Shown: positions 26,692 through 36,407, counted from the first letter of the stretch. The stretch: DNA of 48,353 nt from Pyrinomonadaceae bacterium (GCA_030841105.1 JAVEDE010000018.1:1-48353); one strand, 5' to 3'. The notes: generated from the sequence alone by a model not told the origin. Numbers and translations are program-made.

Positions 26692-27294
26692 ATGCTTTTC
26701 GATAACCAGTTCTTCTCAAACTTGCTCTCGACCATCATCGGCACGGCTGGCGGCGCAGTGTTGGCATACTGGTTTGCATTGCGGCAATTCAAAAAACAGA
26801 TGGAAACGGAAGCCCGGAAAGTGTGCGTGGATACCGCCCTCGCCTTCTATCAGGAATTAAGCAGCCACGACTTCGCCCAAGCCAGATCGCAAGCCAACAA
26901 GATACTCGACCCACACCTGACGGCAAGTAGTTTGGATGATGTCTGGTCAAGCATGTCCACGGAAGAGAGACGGCCTGTTCTAACCGTGCTGTCATATTTC
27001 AGACGCCTCCAGTTATCAATTCAATATAAACGCATTGACGAACGGATGGTTCTCGATCTGGTTTCGGGAGAATTCTTTTGGTGGTATTTCGTGTGGTTAG
27101 ACCGTTTGATTCCTGACGATTGGGAGACAAGGAGACAGATTGATAAATTAGACCGTTGGTTTCATGACAACCTGTCTGAAAGCGAGTATGAGCGGAAAAA
27201 AAGCGATGCGCTAAGCAGGCTGGAAAAGCGCTTGAAAAAGTTCCAGGCAAGTCAAATGGTTCAGCACGTCAACTCTCAAGAGAAGCAAAGTTGA
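26692..27294 (+). CDS. Membrane-anchored hypothetical protein
   Basis: A 200-residue protein with one N-terminal membrane helix (about 9-29, LLSTIIGTAGGAVLAYWFAL). A cytoplasmic, mostly helical domain rich in Trp, Arg and Glu follows (for example FFWWYFVWLDRLIPDDWETR). The C-terminus is a basic coiled-coil-like helix (SRLEKRLKKFQASQ). Its DNA is visibly less GC-rich than that of its neighbours, which suggests recent acquisition. GGAAAG lies shortly upstream of the ATG. The layout resembles small single-TM proteins often carried in mobile or defence regions, but no family is recognised. Confidence 0.7.
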   Translation: MLFDNQFFSNLLSTIIGTAGGAVLAYWFALRQFKKQMETEARKVCVDTALAFYQELSSHDFAQARSQANKILDPHLTASSLDDVWSSMSTEERRPVLTVLSYFRRLQLSIQYKRIDERMVLDLVSGEFFWWYFVWLDRLIPDDWETRRQIDKLDRWFHDNLSESEYERKKSDALSRLEKRLKKFQASQMVQHVNSQEKQS

Positions 27295-27436
27295 CCACCC
27301 CACAAATCATTCACCGGGGCGGAAATCAACTTGCTTTTTTATCCGCGAGACTTGAAGGCTTGAGACAATTCTTCCCTTCCGCTAATTCAATCATCAGCTT
27401 GTCGCCGTTTCGAGTTAGACTGTCGCCCCTGTGAAT

Positions 27437-29290
27437 ATGAAACTCCCGCTCCCGCCCCTGCACGCGCTCGCGCCGCGCCGCCTCGAAAAACTTTGCTGGC
27501 TCGTCGCCGCCGCGCTCGGCTTCTTGCAGGCGTGGGGGCGACGCCACGACAGCGGCGACGGCGTGGCCTACATGGGCGCGGACGGCATCGCCTATCTCGA
27601 CATTGGCGACGCCTACTGGCGCGGCGACTGGGCGGCCGCCGTGAACGCCATGTGGAGTCCCTTCTATTCGTGGCTCACGGGTCTCGCGCTCCGCCTCTTC
27701 CAGCCCACGCCCTTCCAGGAGTTCACCGTCGTCCGCCTGCTCAACTTCGCGCTCTATCTCCTCTCCCTCGCCGCCTTCGTCCTCCTCCTACGCGAACTCG
27801 AACGCTTTCGCCAACACTTGGCGAACGACGACGGCGACTCTCAATTTAACTCTCACGCCGACGCTCAAACCGGCTCTCAAGTTAGCGCACCAACTAACTC
27901 TAAAACCGACTCACACGCCGACGCTCACGCGCTGCCCCGCCGGGCGTGGCTCATCTTCGCTTACGCGCTCTTCATCTGGACGTCGCTCTCGATGAACCGC
28001 GTCGCGCGCACGAGTCCCGACGTGCTCGTCTCCGCCTTAGTCTTCGTCGCGTCTGCCCTCTTGCTGCGCATCCGCACGCGGCGCGCCGGGTGGCTCGCGT
28101 TCGCCCTCTTCGGCCTCGTGCTCGGCGTCGGCTACCTGACGAAGACTTTCATGTTCCCGCTCGCCTTCATCTTCCTCGCGTCGAGTTTGTTCGCCTGCGG
28201 CAACTTGCGCCGCGCCGTGCCGCGCGTCGCCGTCGCGCTCCTCTTCTTTCTCGCCGTGTCCGCGCCCTTCGTCGTCGCCCTCTCGCGCACGAAGCATCGC
28301 TTCACCATCGGCGACACGGGGCGGCTCAACTACGCGTGGCACGTCAACGGCACGACCTCCTTCATCCACTGGCAGGGCGAAGCCGCGGGCGCGAGCGGCA
28401 CGCCCGCACACCCCACGCGCAAACTCTCCGACGCGCCCGCCCTCTACGAGTTCGCCGCGCCCGTCGCGGGCACTTACCCGCCTTGGTACGACCCGACCTA
28501 CTGGTACGAAGGCGTCCGGCCGCGCCTGAGTTTGAAGCAGCAACTCAAGGCCGTCGCGCGCAACGTGCTGCTCGCCTACGAATTTCTTTTCTATCGCTTC
28601 TTTCCCGGCGCAATCGCCGCCGCGCTCTTCATCCTTTTCTACACGAGCCGCCGACGCCCGCGCGACATCGCGCGCGACATCGCCCGCTACCGGTTCATCC
28701 TCTTCCCTGCGCTCGTCGCGTCCGCTTGTTATCTACTCATCCATTTCGAGCAGAGATACTTCGCGCCCTTCGTCGTCATCATCGGCGTGAGTCTCTTCAA
28801 CGCGGTGCGCCTCCCGCCGACGGACGACGGGCGGCGTCTGGTGAGCGCGCTCGTCTTCGTCACGCTCGTCACGTTCGCGCTCTCGCTCGGCTACTACAGC
28901 GCGCGCGATCTCTACTCGACCGTGGCCGATCTCGCGCCGGGGCGGGCGGCGCGGCGCGACGTGCAGTGGCAGGTGGCAGAAGAGTTGCGGCGTCTGGGCG
29001 TCGCACCGGGCGAGCCGGTCGCGTCAATCGGGAACACGATGTTCCACGCGTGGCCGCGGCTCGCGCGCGTGCGCGTCGTGGCGGAGATTTCGACGCGCCC
29101 GACGGGTGGCGACGTGGAGAAGTTCTGGGCGGGCGACGCCGCGCTCAAAGCACGAATCGTCGAAACTTTCGCGCGCACCGGCGCGCGCGTCATCGTCGCC
29201 GAAGGCATCCCCGCGTGGGCGTCAAACGCGGACGGCTGGCAGCGCATCGGGGCGACGCATTTCTATGTCTACGTCCTCCCGCGCGCCTAG
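27437..29290 (+). CDS. Polytopic GT-C-like membrane glycosyltransferase (putative)
   Basis: A protein of about 617 residues with roughly ten membrane segments and a large C-terminal soluble part (about 490-617). The first loop, YMGADGIAYLDIGDAYWRGD then WAAAVNAMWSPFYSWL, resembles the acidic catalytic loop of GT-C glycosyltransferases such as ArnT/PMT-like enzymes, which use polyprenyl-phosphate sugars. The assignment rests on topology and this loop only. Either GTG 27431 or ATG 27437 can be the start; there is no clear ribosome site. Codons 27836-27931 form eight 12-bp tandem repeats that insert a Ser/Asp/Ala/Thr-rich loop between membrane segments. Confidence 0.7.
   Translation: MKLPLPPLHALAPRRLEKLCWLVAAALGFLQAWGRRHDSGDGVAYMGADGIAYLDIGDAYWRGDWAAAVNAMWSPFYSWLTGLALRLFQPTPFQEFTVVRLLNFALYLLSLAAFVLLLRELERFRQHLANDDGDSQFNSHADAQTGSQVSAPTNSKTDSHADAHALPRRAWLIFAYALFIWTSLSMNRVARTSPDVLVSALVFVASALLLRIRTRRAGWLAFALFGLVLGVGYLTKTFMFPLAFIFLASSLFACGNLRRAVPRVAVALLFFLAVSAPFVVALSRTKHRFTIGDTGRLNYAWHVNGTTSFIHWQGEAAGASGTPAHPTRKLSDAPALYEFAAPVAGTYPPWYDPTYWYEGVRPRLSLKQQLKAVARNVLLAYEFLFYRFFPGAIAAALFILFYTSRRRPRDIARDIARYRFILFPALVASACYLLIHFEQRYFAPFVVIIGVSLFNAVRLPPTDDGRRLVSALVFVTLVTFALSLGYYSARDLYSTVADLAPGRAARRDVQWQVAEELRRLGVAPGEPVASIGNTMFHAWPRLARVRVVAEISTRPTGGDVEKFWAGDAALKARIVETFARTGARVIVAEGIPAWASNADGWQRIGATHFYVYVLPRA
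27836..27931 (+). repeat. Eight in-frame 12-bp tandem repeats in the GT-C-like gene
   Basis: Eight degenerate 12-mers encode tetrapeptides DSQF, NSHA, DAQT, GSQV, SAPT, NSKT, DSHA, DAHA. The unit approximates (G/A)ACTCTCANNCC. It forms a hydrophilic loop between two hydrophobic segments, so length variation should be tolerated. Confidence 0.8.
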
Positions 29291-29339
29291 ATACTTCGAG
29301 TGGCCTCACACTTTGATACTTCGAGCGGCTTCACACTTT
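29290..29339. repeat. 25-bp tandem duplication between convergent genes
   Basis: GATACTTCGAG(T/C)GGC(C/T)TCACACTTT occurs twice in tandem (29290-29314, 29315-29339) with two differences. It begins at the last base of the glycosyltransferase stop codon and contains the stop codon of the opposite-strand acyltransferase (29331-29333). Confidence 0.85.
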
Positions 29340-30488
29340 GAGATAAATTTTTCGACGGTAAAGAATCCACATCAGGCCGAGCCAGAGGAGCACGTAGAGG
29401 AGCGCGTAGAGGAGCGAGCCTGCGGCGGGCGCTGTAGCCCACGGGGCGAAGAGGTGCTCGTAGATGTAGGTCTGCAAGTTGCCCGCACGCCCGTCCGCGC
29501 GCGGCAGTTTCCACAAATTCATCAGGCGCGCCATCAAGCCCGACAGCACGAAGACCGCGAGCGCGTTCACGCCGAAGACGCGGAACGGCAACGCCCAACG
29601 CCGGTAGCGTTTGATGTCAACCAGCCAGTAGCAAAACGCGAGCAGTTGCAACGCCATGCCCGTCGTGAAGACGACGTAAGAACTCGTCCACAACGCCTTG
29701 TTGATCGGAAACCAGGCGTTCCAAGCCCACCCGGCGACCACGCAAAAGACGCCCGCGACGAACAACCCCGCCACACGCTCGTGCGCCTCGCGACGTTCCC
29801 TGAGCCAGTGTCCCGCGAGCACGCCCGTGAGCGTCGTTGCGATGGCCGGGATGGCGCTCAAGAGTCCTTCGGGGTCGTAGATGCGCCCGCCGCCCTTCCA
29901 GATGTGATTGCCGAGCACGACCCGATCAACCCACGAAACGATGCTTCCCTCTTTGCTCAAATCTCCGGCGGCGTAACCCGGCGCGGCGACGAACTCCGAC
30001 AAGCCCCAGTACGCCAGAAGCAGCACGACGGCGATCACGGCCTGCGCGCGCCAGTTCGTTTTGAGAAAGATGACGGCCGCGCAGAGGTAACAGACGGCGA
30101 TGCGTTGCAACACGCCCGTCAGCCGGACGGTGGACAGGTTGAAGTAAGGGAAACCGGCGAGCAGAAAACCGAAGGCGTAGATGAGCACGGTGCGCCGCAG
30201 GATTTTCAAGTAGAGGTCGCGCTGCGTCCCGCCCGCTTCGACGCGACGTGCGAAGGCGAGCGTGATCGAGACGCCGACGATAAAGAGGAAGAACGGGAAG
30301 ATGAGATCGGTCGGCGTCCAGCCGTGCCACTCCGCGTGTTCGAGCGGCCAGTAGACTCTGCCGCCCGGCCCCGGATTGTTGACGAGGATCATGCCCGCGA
30401 TGGTGATGCCGCGAAACACGTCGAGCGACAACAAACGCTCCGCCGCTTGTCCTTCGCCGCTTGGCCGCTCGTCGGAACTATCCATCAT
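29331..30488 (-). CDS. HGSNAT/DUF5009-type membrane acyltransferase
   Basis: A 385-residue polytopic protein of about ten helices. The N-terminus [20 protein letters not shown] is the hallmark of the heparan-alpha-glucosaminide N-acetyltransferase (HGSNAT)/YeiB-like superfamily. [20 protein letters not shown] and [11 protein letters not shown] follow in the expected order. Eukaryotic HGSNAT transfers acetyl from acetyl-CoA across a membrane to glucosamine residues. In bacteria these proteins acetylate glycans or salvaged amino sugars. It lies downstream of the GH20 gene and near the SIS gene, which supports an amino-sugar role. The gap to GH20 holds an inverted repeat, so co-transcription is uncertain. 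Confidence 0.88.
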   Translation of the reverse strand: MMDSSDERPSGEGQAAERLLSLDVFRGITIAGMILVNNPGPGGRVYWPLEHAEWHGWTPTDLIFPFFLFIVGVSITLAFARRVEAGGTQRDLYLKILRRTVLIYAFGFLLAGFPYFNLSTVRLTGVLQRIAVCYLCAAVIFLKTNWRAQAVIAVVLLLAYWGLSEFVAAPGYAAGDLSKEGSIVSWVDRVVLGNHIWKGGGRIYDPEGLLSAIPAIATTLTGVLAGHWLRERREAHERVAGLFVAGVFCVVAGWAWNAWFPINKALWTSSYVVFTTGMALQLLAFCYWLVDIKRYRRWALPFRVFGVNALAVFVLSGLMARLMNLWKLPRADGRAGNLQTYIYEHLFAPWATAPAAGSLLYALLYVLLWLGLMWILYRRKIYLKV

Positions 30489-30516
30489 TCCACCTCTGTC
30501 GTGTACTAACTGTTTC

Positions 30517-30580
30517 CTTTGCGTCTCCAGCGTGAGTCAATTCTTTGGTGAGCATTAAGTCTCACACTGGAGGCGCAAAG
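30517..30580. repeat. 20-bp inverted repeat between GH20 and acyltransferase genes
   Basis: Arms 30517-30536 and 30561-30580 (CTTTGCGTCTCCAGCGTGAG against CTCACACTGGAGGCGCAAAG) pair at 18 of 20 positions around a 24-base loop. No T-run follows on either strand, so a classical terminator is unlikely. Confidence 0.7.
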
Positions 30581-30613
30581 AAGAATGGTCTGAGCAAGTT
30601 TCAGACGTTTCGA

Positions 30614-32773
30614 TTACGGCGAGGGCTGCGGGCGCGAGCCGAGGCCGACTTCTTCTGGGTTGGGGAGCGTCGAACTCTCTGCGTATTCGCGCAACGCCTC
30701 CTCCAACGCCTTGCTGCGTGTGAGCCACGCGGCAATCGCCACGTCATAGCGCGCGAGCACGCTCTCCAGCCAGTAGGGGCGGTTCTCCGCGAGCCACTGT
30801 TCGCGGTAACTCGCCTTGAGCGCCGCCAGTTCTTCGGCCATCTCACGCAAAGAGTTGTAGATCGCGCCGTGGTAACGCCTGAGCCGGTTGACTTGCCGGC
30901 GGTCGCCGAGATTCAAGTAAGCCTGCCAGTAGTCGCGGCTGAACTGTTCGACGACCTGCATGCGCCGCCCCATGTGCCCGAAACGCTGCGCCGCGAAACG
31001 CGCCGACGCGATCATCCGGCGATTGCGTCGCGCCTCTGCGCCCTCGCGCGCGAGAGTCTCTTCCGCGCCCTCGACGGCGAGACGCAACTGCCGCGTCTTC
31101 TCGCTCAACCCGCGCACGCGTTCCTGAAACGCGTTCGTGAATGGCTCTTGCCAGAACAGCGTGTTGCCTGTGTTCGTGCCGAGCAACGCGTTCGTGCCGC
31201 CGAGCACACGCAGGGCGCGCACGAGCGCGGCGTCGCCGTCGCGGCGGAAGAACGCCCAGTCGAAGCTGCGTTCAAACTCGACCAAGTTCAACTGCCCCTC
31301 CTGCCACGAAGCCGCCGCGCCGAGCACGACGCCGTACCAGGTCATCTCGAAGAGCGTCTCGCCGTCGTCGTCCCAACTCGTATTCAACATGCCGAGCGCG
31401 CCCGCTTTCTGCCCGTCGCGCACGAAGTTTGTGATGTTGCGCGTGGCGGTGTCGAGGTTCGGGAAGATTTGATTCCAGTTGGAGACGCCGGGGCAGACGA
31501 ACTGTTCCAGCCCCGCGTCTTTGAATGGCTTGAGGCGCGCCGTGAAATCGTCGCGCGCGCCGTAAGCCCAGTTCATCACGATCAAATCTTTCGGGATGCT
31601 GCCGATGAGTTCGGGATGCGTGAGCGCGATGTCGCCCCAGAACATGAGGCGACGTTTGTGAGGCTGCAAAATTTCGCGCACGCGCCGCAGGTGCTCGAAG
31701 TAGACCGTGCCCGCGCCGCGCGCACGCACCTCGTCGCGGCTCTGCCCTTCGCCGAGTTCAAACGTCTCGTCCGCGCCGATGTGAAAAAACTTTCCGGGAA
31801 ACAACTCCGCGAGTTCTCTGTACCAATCGGCGACGAGTTTATAAGAGCCTTCCTGTTGCGGCGAGAGCATGTCGCCGTAAGGCACTTCGGCGAGTTCGTT
31901 GTACGTCTCAAGTTTGAGCGCCTTGTGCAAGTGGCCGAAGGTCTGCTGTTCGGGCACGAGTTCGACGTGATAGCGGCGCGCGTAAACGACGAGTTCTTTG
32001 ATCTCCGCGGGCGTGAGCGAACCGCCTTCGGGCGCGACGAGCGGGTGCGACTTACTCGCGAACGTGTGCTCCATGTAAAAGGAGTGCATGTTCATCTTGA
32101 AGGCGGCGAGCGTGCGCAGTTGGCGCTTGACGTATTCGACGGTGGGGACGGGGCCGCGGCTGATGTCATCCGACATGCCGCGCCAGCGCATCGCCGGGTA
32201 GTCAACGATCCGCACGCCGGGGAGAAAAGCGTCGGCCGCGTCGCCGCGCACGAGTTGCTTCAACGTCTGCAAGCCGTAGAAAGTGCCCGCCGCCGTCTTG
32301 CCCGCGACGACGACTTCGCCCGCGCTGATTGAGAGCACGTAGCCCTCTTCATTCAAGTCGGGCGGCGCGTTCATGTTCGCGCGTTTGAGCGCGGCCGCGA
32401 CGGCCGGAAGTTGAATCGCACCGACGAGGATCGTGCGGCGCGCGCGCGGGCGGCCGACGGAGAGCGCGAGGCCGCCCGCCGTCTCGCGCACGTCGGCGGC
32501 GAAATCTTCGACGGCGAAACGGTCGTCTGCGGAGCGCGCGTCGGCGAGCGCGAGGCGCACGTCGCGCGTCAGGCGAAACGTCTCGCCGGTCGGCGTCAGT
32601 TGTTTCGGCTGCGGGATCAGGCGTATCTCGCCCGCCGCGCTGGCGGTGTTGGCAGACGGCGCGTTCGCCGCTTGCGCGCGCGCGTCCACGCCATGGAGGA
32701 GGCACAGGATGAGCGCGCCGCACGACACAAACGACAGACGCAGCGGTGACCTTCGTGATAAATTATTTGACAC
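30614..32773 (-). CDS. Exported GH20 beta-N-acetylhexosaminidase
   Basis: A 719-residue protein with a signal peptide (about 1-32). A GH20 N-terminal alpha/beta domain follows (RLIPQPKQLTPTGETFRLTR, then GKTAAGTFYGLQTLKQLVRG), then a (beta/alpha)8 catalytic domain (VRIVDYPAMRWRGMSDDISR). The substrate-assisted catalytic pair is D335-E336 in FHIGADETFELG. The stretch LFEMTWYGVVLGAAASWQEG resembles the usual Trp-containing wall of the sugar pocket. It removes terminal GlcNAc or GalNAc from glycans, chitin fragments or peptidoglycan pieces outside the cytoplasm. A helical C-terminal extension (about 560-700) is of unknown role. It is divergent from the SIS enzyme, sharing a 125-base promoter gap. 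Confidence 0.92.
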   Translation of the reverse strand: MSNNLSRRSPLRLSFVSCGALILCLLHGVDARAQAANAPSANTASAAGEIRLIPQPKQLTPTGETFRLTRDVRLALADARSADDRFAVEDFAADVRETAGGLALSVGRPRARRTILVGAIQLPAVAAALKRANMNAPPDLNEEGYVLSISAGEVVVAGKTAAGTFYGLQTLKQLVRGDAADAFLPGVRIVDYPAMRWRGMSDDISRGPVPTVEYVKRQLRTLAAFKMNMHSFYMEHTFASKSHPLVAPEGGSLTPAEIKELVVYARRYHVELVPEQQTFGHLHKALKLETYNELAEVPYGDMLSPQQEGSYKLVADWYRELAELFPGKFFHIGADETFELGEGQSRDEVRARGAGTVYFEHLRRVREILQPHKRRLMFWGDIALTHPELIGSIPKDLIVMNWAYGARDDFTARLKPFKDAGLEQFVCPGVSNWNQIFPNLDTATRNITNFVRDGQKAGALGMLNTSWDDDGETLFEMTWYGVVLGAAASWQEGQLNLVEFERSFDWAFFRRDGDAALVRALRVLGGTNALLGTNTGNTLFWQEPFTNAFQERVRGLSEKTRQLRLAVEGAEETLAREGAEARRNRRMIASARFAAQRFGHMGRRMQVVEQFSRDYWQAYLNLGDRRQVNRLRRYHGAIYNSLREMAEELAALKASYREQWLAENRPYWLESVLARYDVAIAAWLTRSKALEEALREYAESSTLPNPEEVGLGSRPQPSP

Positions 32774-32898
32774 AGTGATTTTTGCGAAACTCGAATCGAG
32801 TTGGACGAGAAGACTTTTACTCGAAAACTGCTGCGAATATCAATGCGAAGATTAATCAATGACGGGGCGGCGAAAGCTAGACGAGGAGGTGTCAGCAC

Positions 32899-33936
32899 GT
32901 GTCTTTGATGCTGGACGAGATCGGTGAGCAACCGGAAGCTTTGCGCCGGACGATTGAGGCGGAGCGCGGCAAGGTGGAACAACTCGGCGCGTTCCTGCGC
33001 GCGCGCGGCGTCAACTTGATCGTGCTGGTGGCGCGCGGCAGTTCCGACAACGCGGCGCTGTTCGGTCGCTACCTGCTCGAAGTGGCGACGGGCATTCCCG
33101 TCTCCCTGAGCGCCCCGAGCGTCCACACGCTCTACCACGCGCGCCTCAAACTGCGCCACGCGCTCGTCGTCGGCGTCTCACAATCGGGCGAGGGCGAAGA
33201 CATCAACCGCGTCCTTGAGAACGCGCGCGCGGGCGGCGCGTACACCGTGGGCATCACCAACGAGGCGAACTCCGCGATGGTCTCGCTCGTGGACGAGACG
33301 CTCTTGATGCACGGCGGGCGCGAACGCTCCGTCGCCGCCACGAAAACTTTCACCGGGCAGATGCTCCACTTCCACATGCTCGCCGCCGCGCTTGCCGACG
33401 GCCGCGCCGAGCACACCAACTACGCGGCGATCCCGGAGATGGCCGCGCGCGCGCTCGAACTCCGCGCCGCCGTCGAAGAGATCGTCGAGCGTTACGTCTT
33501 CATGGAAAACTGCGTCGTCGTCGGGCGCGGACTCTTGTACGCGAACGCCTACGAGTTGGCTTTGAAGTTGATGGAGACGTGCTACGTCGTCGCCGAGCGT
33601 TTCTCCTCCGCAGACTTCCTGCACGGCCCGCTCGCGATGGTCGAGCGACACTTCCCCGTCATCCTCTTCGCCCCGCCCGGCGTCACACAGGAGAGCACGC
33701 GCACGCTGCTGGCGCGTCTCAAGGAACTGCGCGCCGACACGCTCGTCATCACCGGCGACGACGGGGCGGCGCAGGCGGCCACGCGTGCGCTCAGACTCCC
33801 CGCCGACATCAACGAATTTCTCGCGCCCATCCCTTACATCATCCCCGCGCAACTCTTCGCCGCGCTTCTCGCCGCCGCCAAAGGACTTGACCCCGACGCG
33901 CCGCGCTCGCTCTCGAAAGTAACGCGCACGTTATGA
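32899..33936 (+). CDS. SIS-domain glucosamine-6-phosphate deaminase-like enzyme
   Basis: A 345-residue protein with two SIS domains, equivalent to the isomerase half of GlmS without its glutaminase domain. Sugar-phosphate loops are visible: VARGSSDNAALFGRYL, GVSQSGEGEDINRVL and GRGLLYANAYELALKL. SSADFLHGPLAMVE and a C-terminal SLSKVTRTL (compare the GlmS end LAKSVTVE) follow. The best reading is a NagB-II-type deaminase or AgaS-like enzyme of amino-sugar catabolism. The GTG at 32899 is chosen because GAGGAGGT (32883-32890) is eight bases away; the first ATG is 17 bases away. It is divergent from the GH20 gene. Confidence 0.87.
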   Translation: MSLMLDEIGEQPEALRRTIEAERGKVEQLGAFLRARGVNLIVLVARGSSDNAALFGRYLLEVATGIPVSLSAPSVHTLYHARLKLRHALVVGVSQSGEGEDINRVLENARAGGAYTVGITNEANSAMVSLVDETLLMHGGRERSVAATKTFTGQMLHFHMLAAALADGRAEHTNYAAIPEMAARALELRAAVEEIVERYVFMENCVVVGRGLLYANAYELALKLMETCYVVAERFSSADFLHGPLAMVERHFPVILFAPPGVTQESTRTLLARLKELRADTLVITGDDGAAQAATRALRLPADINEFLAPIPYIIPAQLFAALLAAAKGLDPDAPRSLSKVTRTL

Positions 33937-33938
33937 GT

Positions 33939-34709
33939 TTACGGAGTCGGCGTCGGCGCGGATAGGAATATAACTTCCGGCTTCCCCTGCAAACGAAAGC
34001 GGCCGTCGCGCCAGCGGTAGCGTGTGCGCGTGAATGCGTCAGGGCAGCAATCACCTTTGTTCGTCCCGTCGTCGGCGTACAGGTCAGTTCCGATCACTTT
34101 ATTCCTGCCCATCAACTCGACGAGCAACTCGCCGTTTTCAGCGTCTACTTTCTTTAACCCGCCGTCCGCGCGATCCCCCGTCGCGAAAGACCAGAGCAAC
34201 GCCGGGCGACTAAGCCGCAGCGTGTAGACGTAGACGTAGGCGACTCTGGCAGTTCCGGAGTGAACTAAGTCGAGAGTTACAATCGCCTCCTCATTTTCAT
34301 CGCCGGTCGCATCACCATAATTTATGGCGCGCAGCCGGTAGCCGATGTCGCGCGGGATTCCGTGTTTGCTGAACTGCGTCGGAGGTTGATCGCCTTCGCG
34401 GAGTTTAATCTTCTTCCGTCCCTGCGGGTGGTCGGGGGAAGGGTATGTGAAGTTGCCGAAGTCGAATTTTCGGATCGGTGAGTCGGGCGTCGGAGTCGAA
34501 ACGGGCGTGGCGGCAAGCGGCGTCGCGTCTTTAATCTCGCGGTTGACTATTTCGCCCGCGCTCGTGTTCGCGCTTTCATTCGCAACTTCGACCGCGCCCT
34601 TTTGTGCCGGTTGCCGGTTGCACGAAAGCGCAATCAAACCGCACGCGAAGATCGCCGCGAACACAAGCGCGGGTGTTGACCCGTGAGAAGGCTTTCGCCG
34701 CGTGTCCAT
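33939..34709 (-). CDS. Putative lipoprotein
   Basis: A 256-residue protein with a lipobox: hydrophobic LVFAAIFACGLIALSC, with the lipidated Cys at about 30, then a Thr/Pro/Glu-rich linker (about 45-78). The globular domain contains AINYGDATGDENEEAIVTLD, like the D-x-D-G/N-x-D acidic calcium loops of integrin/FG-GAP-type repeats. TDLYADDGTNKGDCCPDAFTRTRYRW ends the domain and includes a CC pair. A role in binding rather than catalysis is likely. It starts 15 bases after the CBS gene and probably shares its transcript. It is convergent with the SIS gene, two bases apart. Confidence 0.8.
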   Translation of the reverse strand: MDTRRKPSHGSTPALVFAAIFACGLIALSCNRQPAQKGAVEVANESANTSAGEIVNREIKDATPLAATPVSTPTPDSPIRKFDFGNFTYPSPDHPQGRKKIKLREGDQPPTQFSKHGIPRDIGYRLRAINYGDATGDENEEAIVTLDLVHSGTARVAYVYVYTLRLSRPALLWSFATGDRADGGLKKVDAENGELLVELMGRNKVIGTDLYADDGTNKGDCCPDAFTRTRYRWRDGRFRLQGKPEVIFLSAPTPTP

Positions 34710-34724
34710 GCTTCTAGGGTGCGG

Positions 34725-35150
34725 CTATTGCTGTATGTATTCATGCAGGAGGCGCAGTTCGTCGCCCCGCTCGCTGAGTTCGACGCGCATGATGTCGCGC
34801 ATGGCGAGCATACCCACCCAGCGATCGTCGCGCACGATGGGCAGGTAGCGCGTGCCGTGCTTCTCCATCAACTCCAAGGCCGCGTGCGGAGTGCTCTTGC
34901 AGTCAATGACGGCCTTGATCGTGCTCATCATGTCGCGCACGGGCGTCGTCGCGGCGTCGCGTCCCGCCACCACGACGCGGCGCAGCAGCGCGCGCTCGGA
35001 GAAGATGCCGCGCAGACGCCCCTCGTCGTCGAGCACGCAGACCGCGCCGATGTTCAGGTTCGTCATAAACTTCGCCGCCTCTAAGGCCGTCGCCGAGTCG
35101 CGCACGAAATACGGCTCGCGGTCTTTAATCACATCCCCAATGGTCATCAT
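34725..35150 (-). CDS. Tandem CBS-domain protein
   Basis: A 141-residue protein made of two CBS motifs (about 8-62 and 72-128) that form a single Bateman module. Typical segments are VRDSATALEAAKFMTNLNIG plus AVCVLDDEGRLRGIFSERAL, and the second HGTRYLPIVRDDRWVGMLAM with RDIMR. Such modules bind adenine nucleotides and sense energy state. Here no catalytic domain is attached, so it probably acts on a partner. GGAGGT is eight bases before the ATG. The downstream lipoprotein gene is 15 bases away. Confidence 0.93.
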   Translation of the reverse strand: MMTIGDVIKDREPYFVRDSATALEAAKFMTNLNIGAVCVLDDEGRLRGIFSERALLRRVVVAGRDAATTPVRDMMSTIKAVIDCKSTPHAALELMEKHGTRYLPIVRDDRWVGMLAMRDIMRVELSERGDELRLLHEYIQQ

Positions 35151-35272
35151 ACAGGTTTACCTCCGTCGAGATGCGTGCAGAAAATTCGTGTGGGAACTTG
35201 CCAGTGTTGTAAATCTTCGCCGCGAGAAGATCAAGTATTTAGTTGCGGGCAGCGCGCTTGTGCCAACTTTCC

Positions 35273-36298
35273 CTATTCGAAAAGCGAGGCTTGCGCCGTC
35301 GGGCGACGAAAGGTGCGGCGCGGCGCGGACTCTAACACGTCGGCGTGCCGGTTGAACTTGTTCCGCTCGCAGTGCAGGCGAAACTGCTGTTCGATCATGC
35401 GCCAGTATTCGCCCTGCCCGCGCATGCGCTCGCCGAACTCGCTCGAATTGAGACGACCGCCGCGCATCTCGCGCAGCCGGTTCAAAACGCGGTCGGCCTT
35501 TGTCGGCAACTTCTCGCGCAGGCGTTGCTCAAAGTACGGCGCGACGCTGCCGGGCAAACGCAACAACGTCATGAAGGCGTGGCGCGCGCCCGCCTCGCGC
35601 GCGCGTTTGAGGAGTTGCGGGATGTGTGGGTCGTTGAGCGTCGGGATGACGGGCGCGATGCCGATGCCGACGGGGATGCCCGCGGCGGCGAGTTCGGCCA
35701 TCGCCTTGAAGCGCGCGTCGGGCGTGGGCGCGAACGGTTCGAGCGCACGCGCCGTCTCCGCGTCGTTGAAGGGAATCGTGAAATAGACGGAAGCGGCCGC
35801 CTCGCGCGCGAGCGCGGAGAGCACGTCGAGGTCGCGCCGGATGAGCGCGGACTTCGTGACGATGCAGACCGGGTTGCGAAATTCGAGGCAGACTTCCAGA
35901 CACTTTCGCGTCAGCTTGTAGTGCGCTTCGAGCGGCACGTAAGGGTCGGAGGTGAAAGAGAAGACGAGTTCGTCGCCCGTCCACGAAGGTCGCATCAACT
36001 CTTTGCGCAACAGTTCCGCCGCGTGGACTTTGACGATGAGCTTGCGCTCGAAATCCGTCCCCGCGCCGAAGCCTAGGTACTCGTGCGTGGGGCGCGAGAA
36101 ACAGTAAGTGCAGGCGTGCGTGCAGCCGCGGTAGATGTTGACGCTGTGGTCGAAGCCGACGTCGGGGCTGTCGTTCTTCGTGATGATGGAGCGCGTGGCC
36201 TCTTCCTCAAAAACTTCCAGCCCGGCCTCCGGCGGCTCGCCGATCCATTCGACGTGAGTCAGGTTCCAGGGGTTCGGGGGGTTCTCGACGTAGCGCAT
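35273..36298 (-). CDS. Radical SAM protein (SplB/PA0069-like)
   Basis: A 341-residue radical SAM enzyme. The cluster motif is C59-x3-C63-x2-C66 in [55 protein letters not shown] and [20 protein letters not shown] are characteristic of the Rv2578c/PA0069 subfamily, which resembles spore photoproduct lyase. The reaction is unknown. The ATG at 36298 is preferred to an upstream in-frame start at 36439 because homologues begin near [16 protein letters not shown] and the extra residues would run into the terminator region. The C-terminus ends in an Arg-rich segment. It is a stand-alone gene. Confidence 0.9.
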   Translation of the reverse strand: MRYVENPPNPWNLTHVEWIGEPPEAGLEVFEEEATRSIITKNDSPDVGFDHSVNIYRGCTHACTYCFSRPTHEYLGFGAGTDFERKLIVKVHAAELLRKELMRPSWTGDELVFSFTSDPYVPLEAHYKLTRKCLEVCLEFRNPVCIVTKSALIRRDLDVLSALAREAAASVYFTIPFNDAETARALEPFAPTPDARFKAMAELAAAGIPVGIGIAPVIPTLNDPHIPQLLKRAREAGARHAFMTLLRLPGSVAPYFEQRLREKLPTKADRVLNRLREMRGGRLNSSEFGERMRGQGEYWRMIEQQFRLHCERNKFNRHADVLESAPRRTFRRPTAQASLFE

Positions 36299-36407
36299 CT
36301 CTAAATTCTTTGCACGCGTTTTCGCTCTCACGCTACAGATATAACGAATTTCGGCGTGCGTCAACGCTGCCCGCCCCGCACGCCTTTCGCCGCGTGAAAT
36401 GGGCGCG

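Noticed and set aside
30517..30580. Intrinsic terminator after GH20
   Set aside because: The 20-bp inverted repeat is strong but no T-run follows on either strand, so it is listed as a repeat only.
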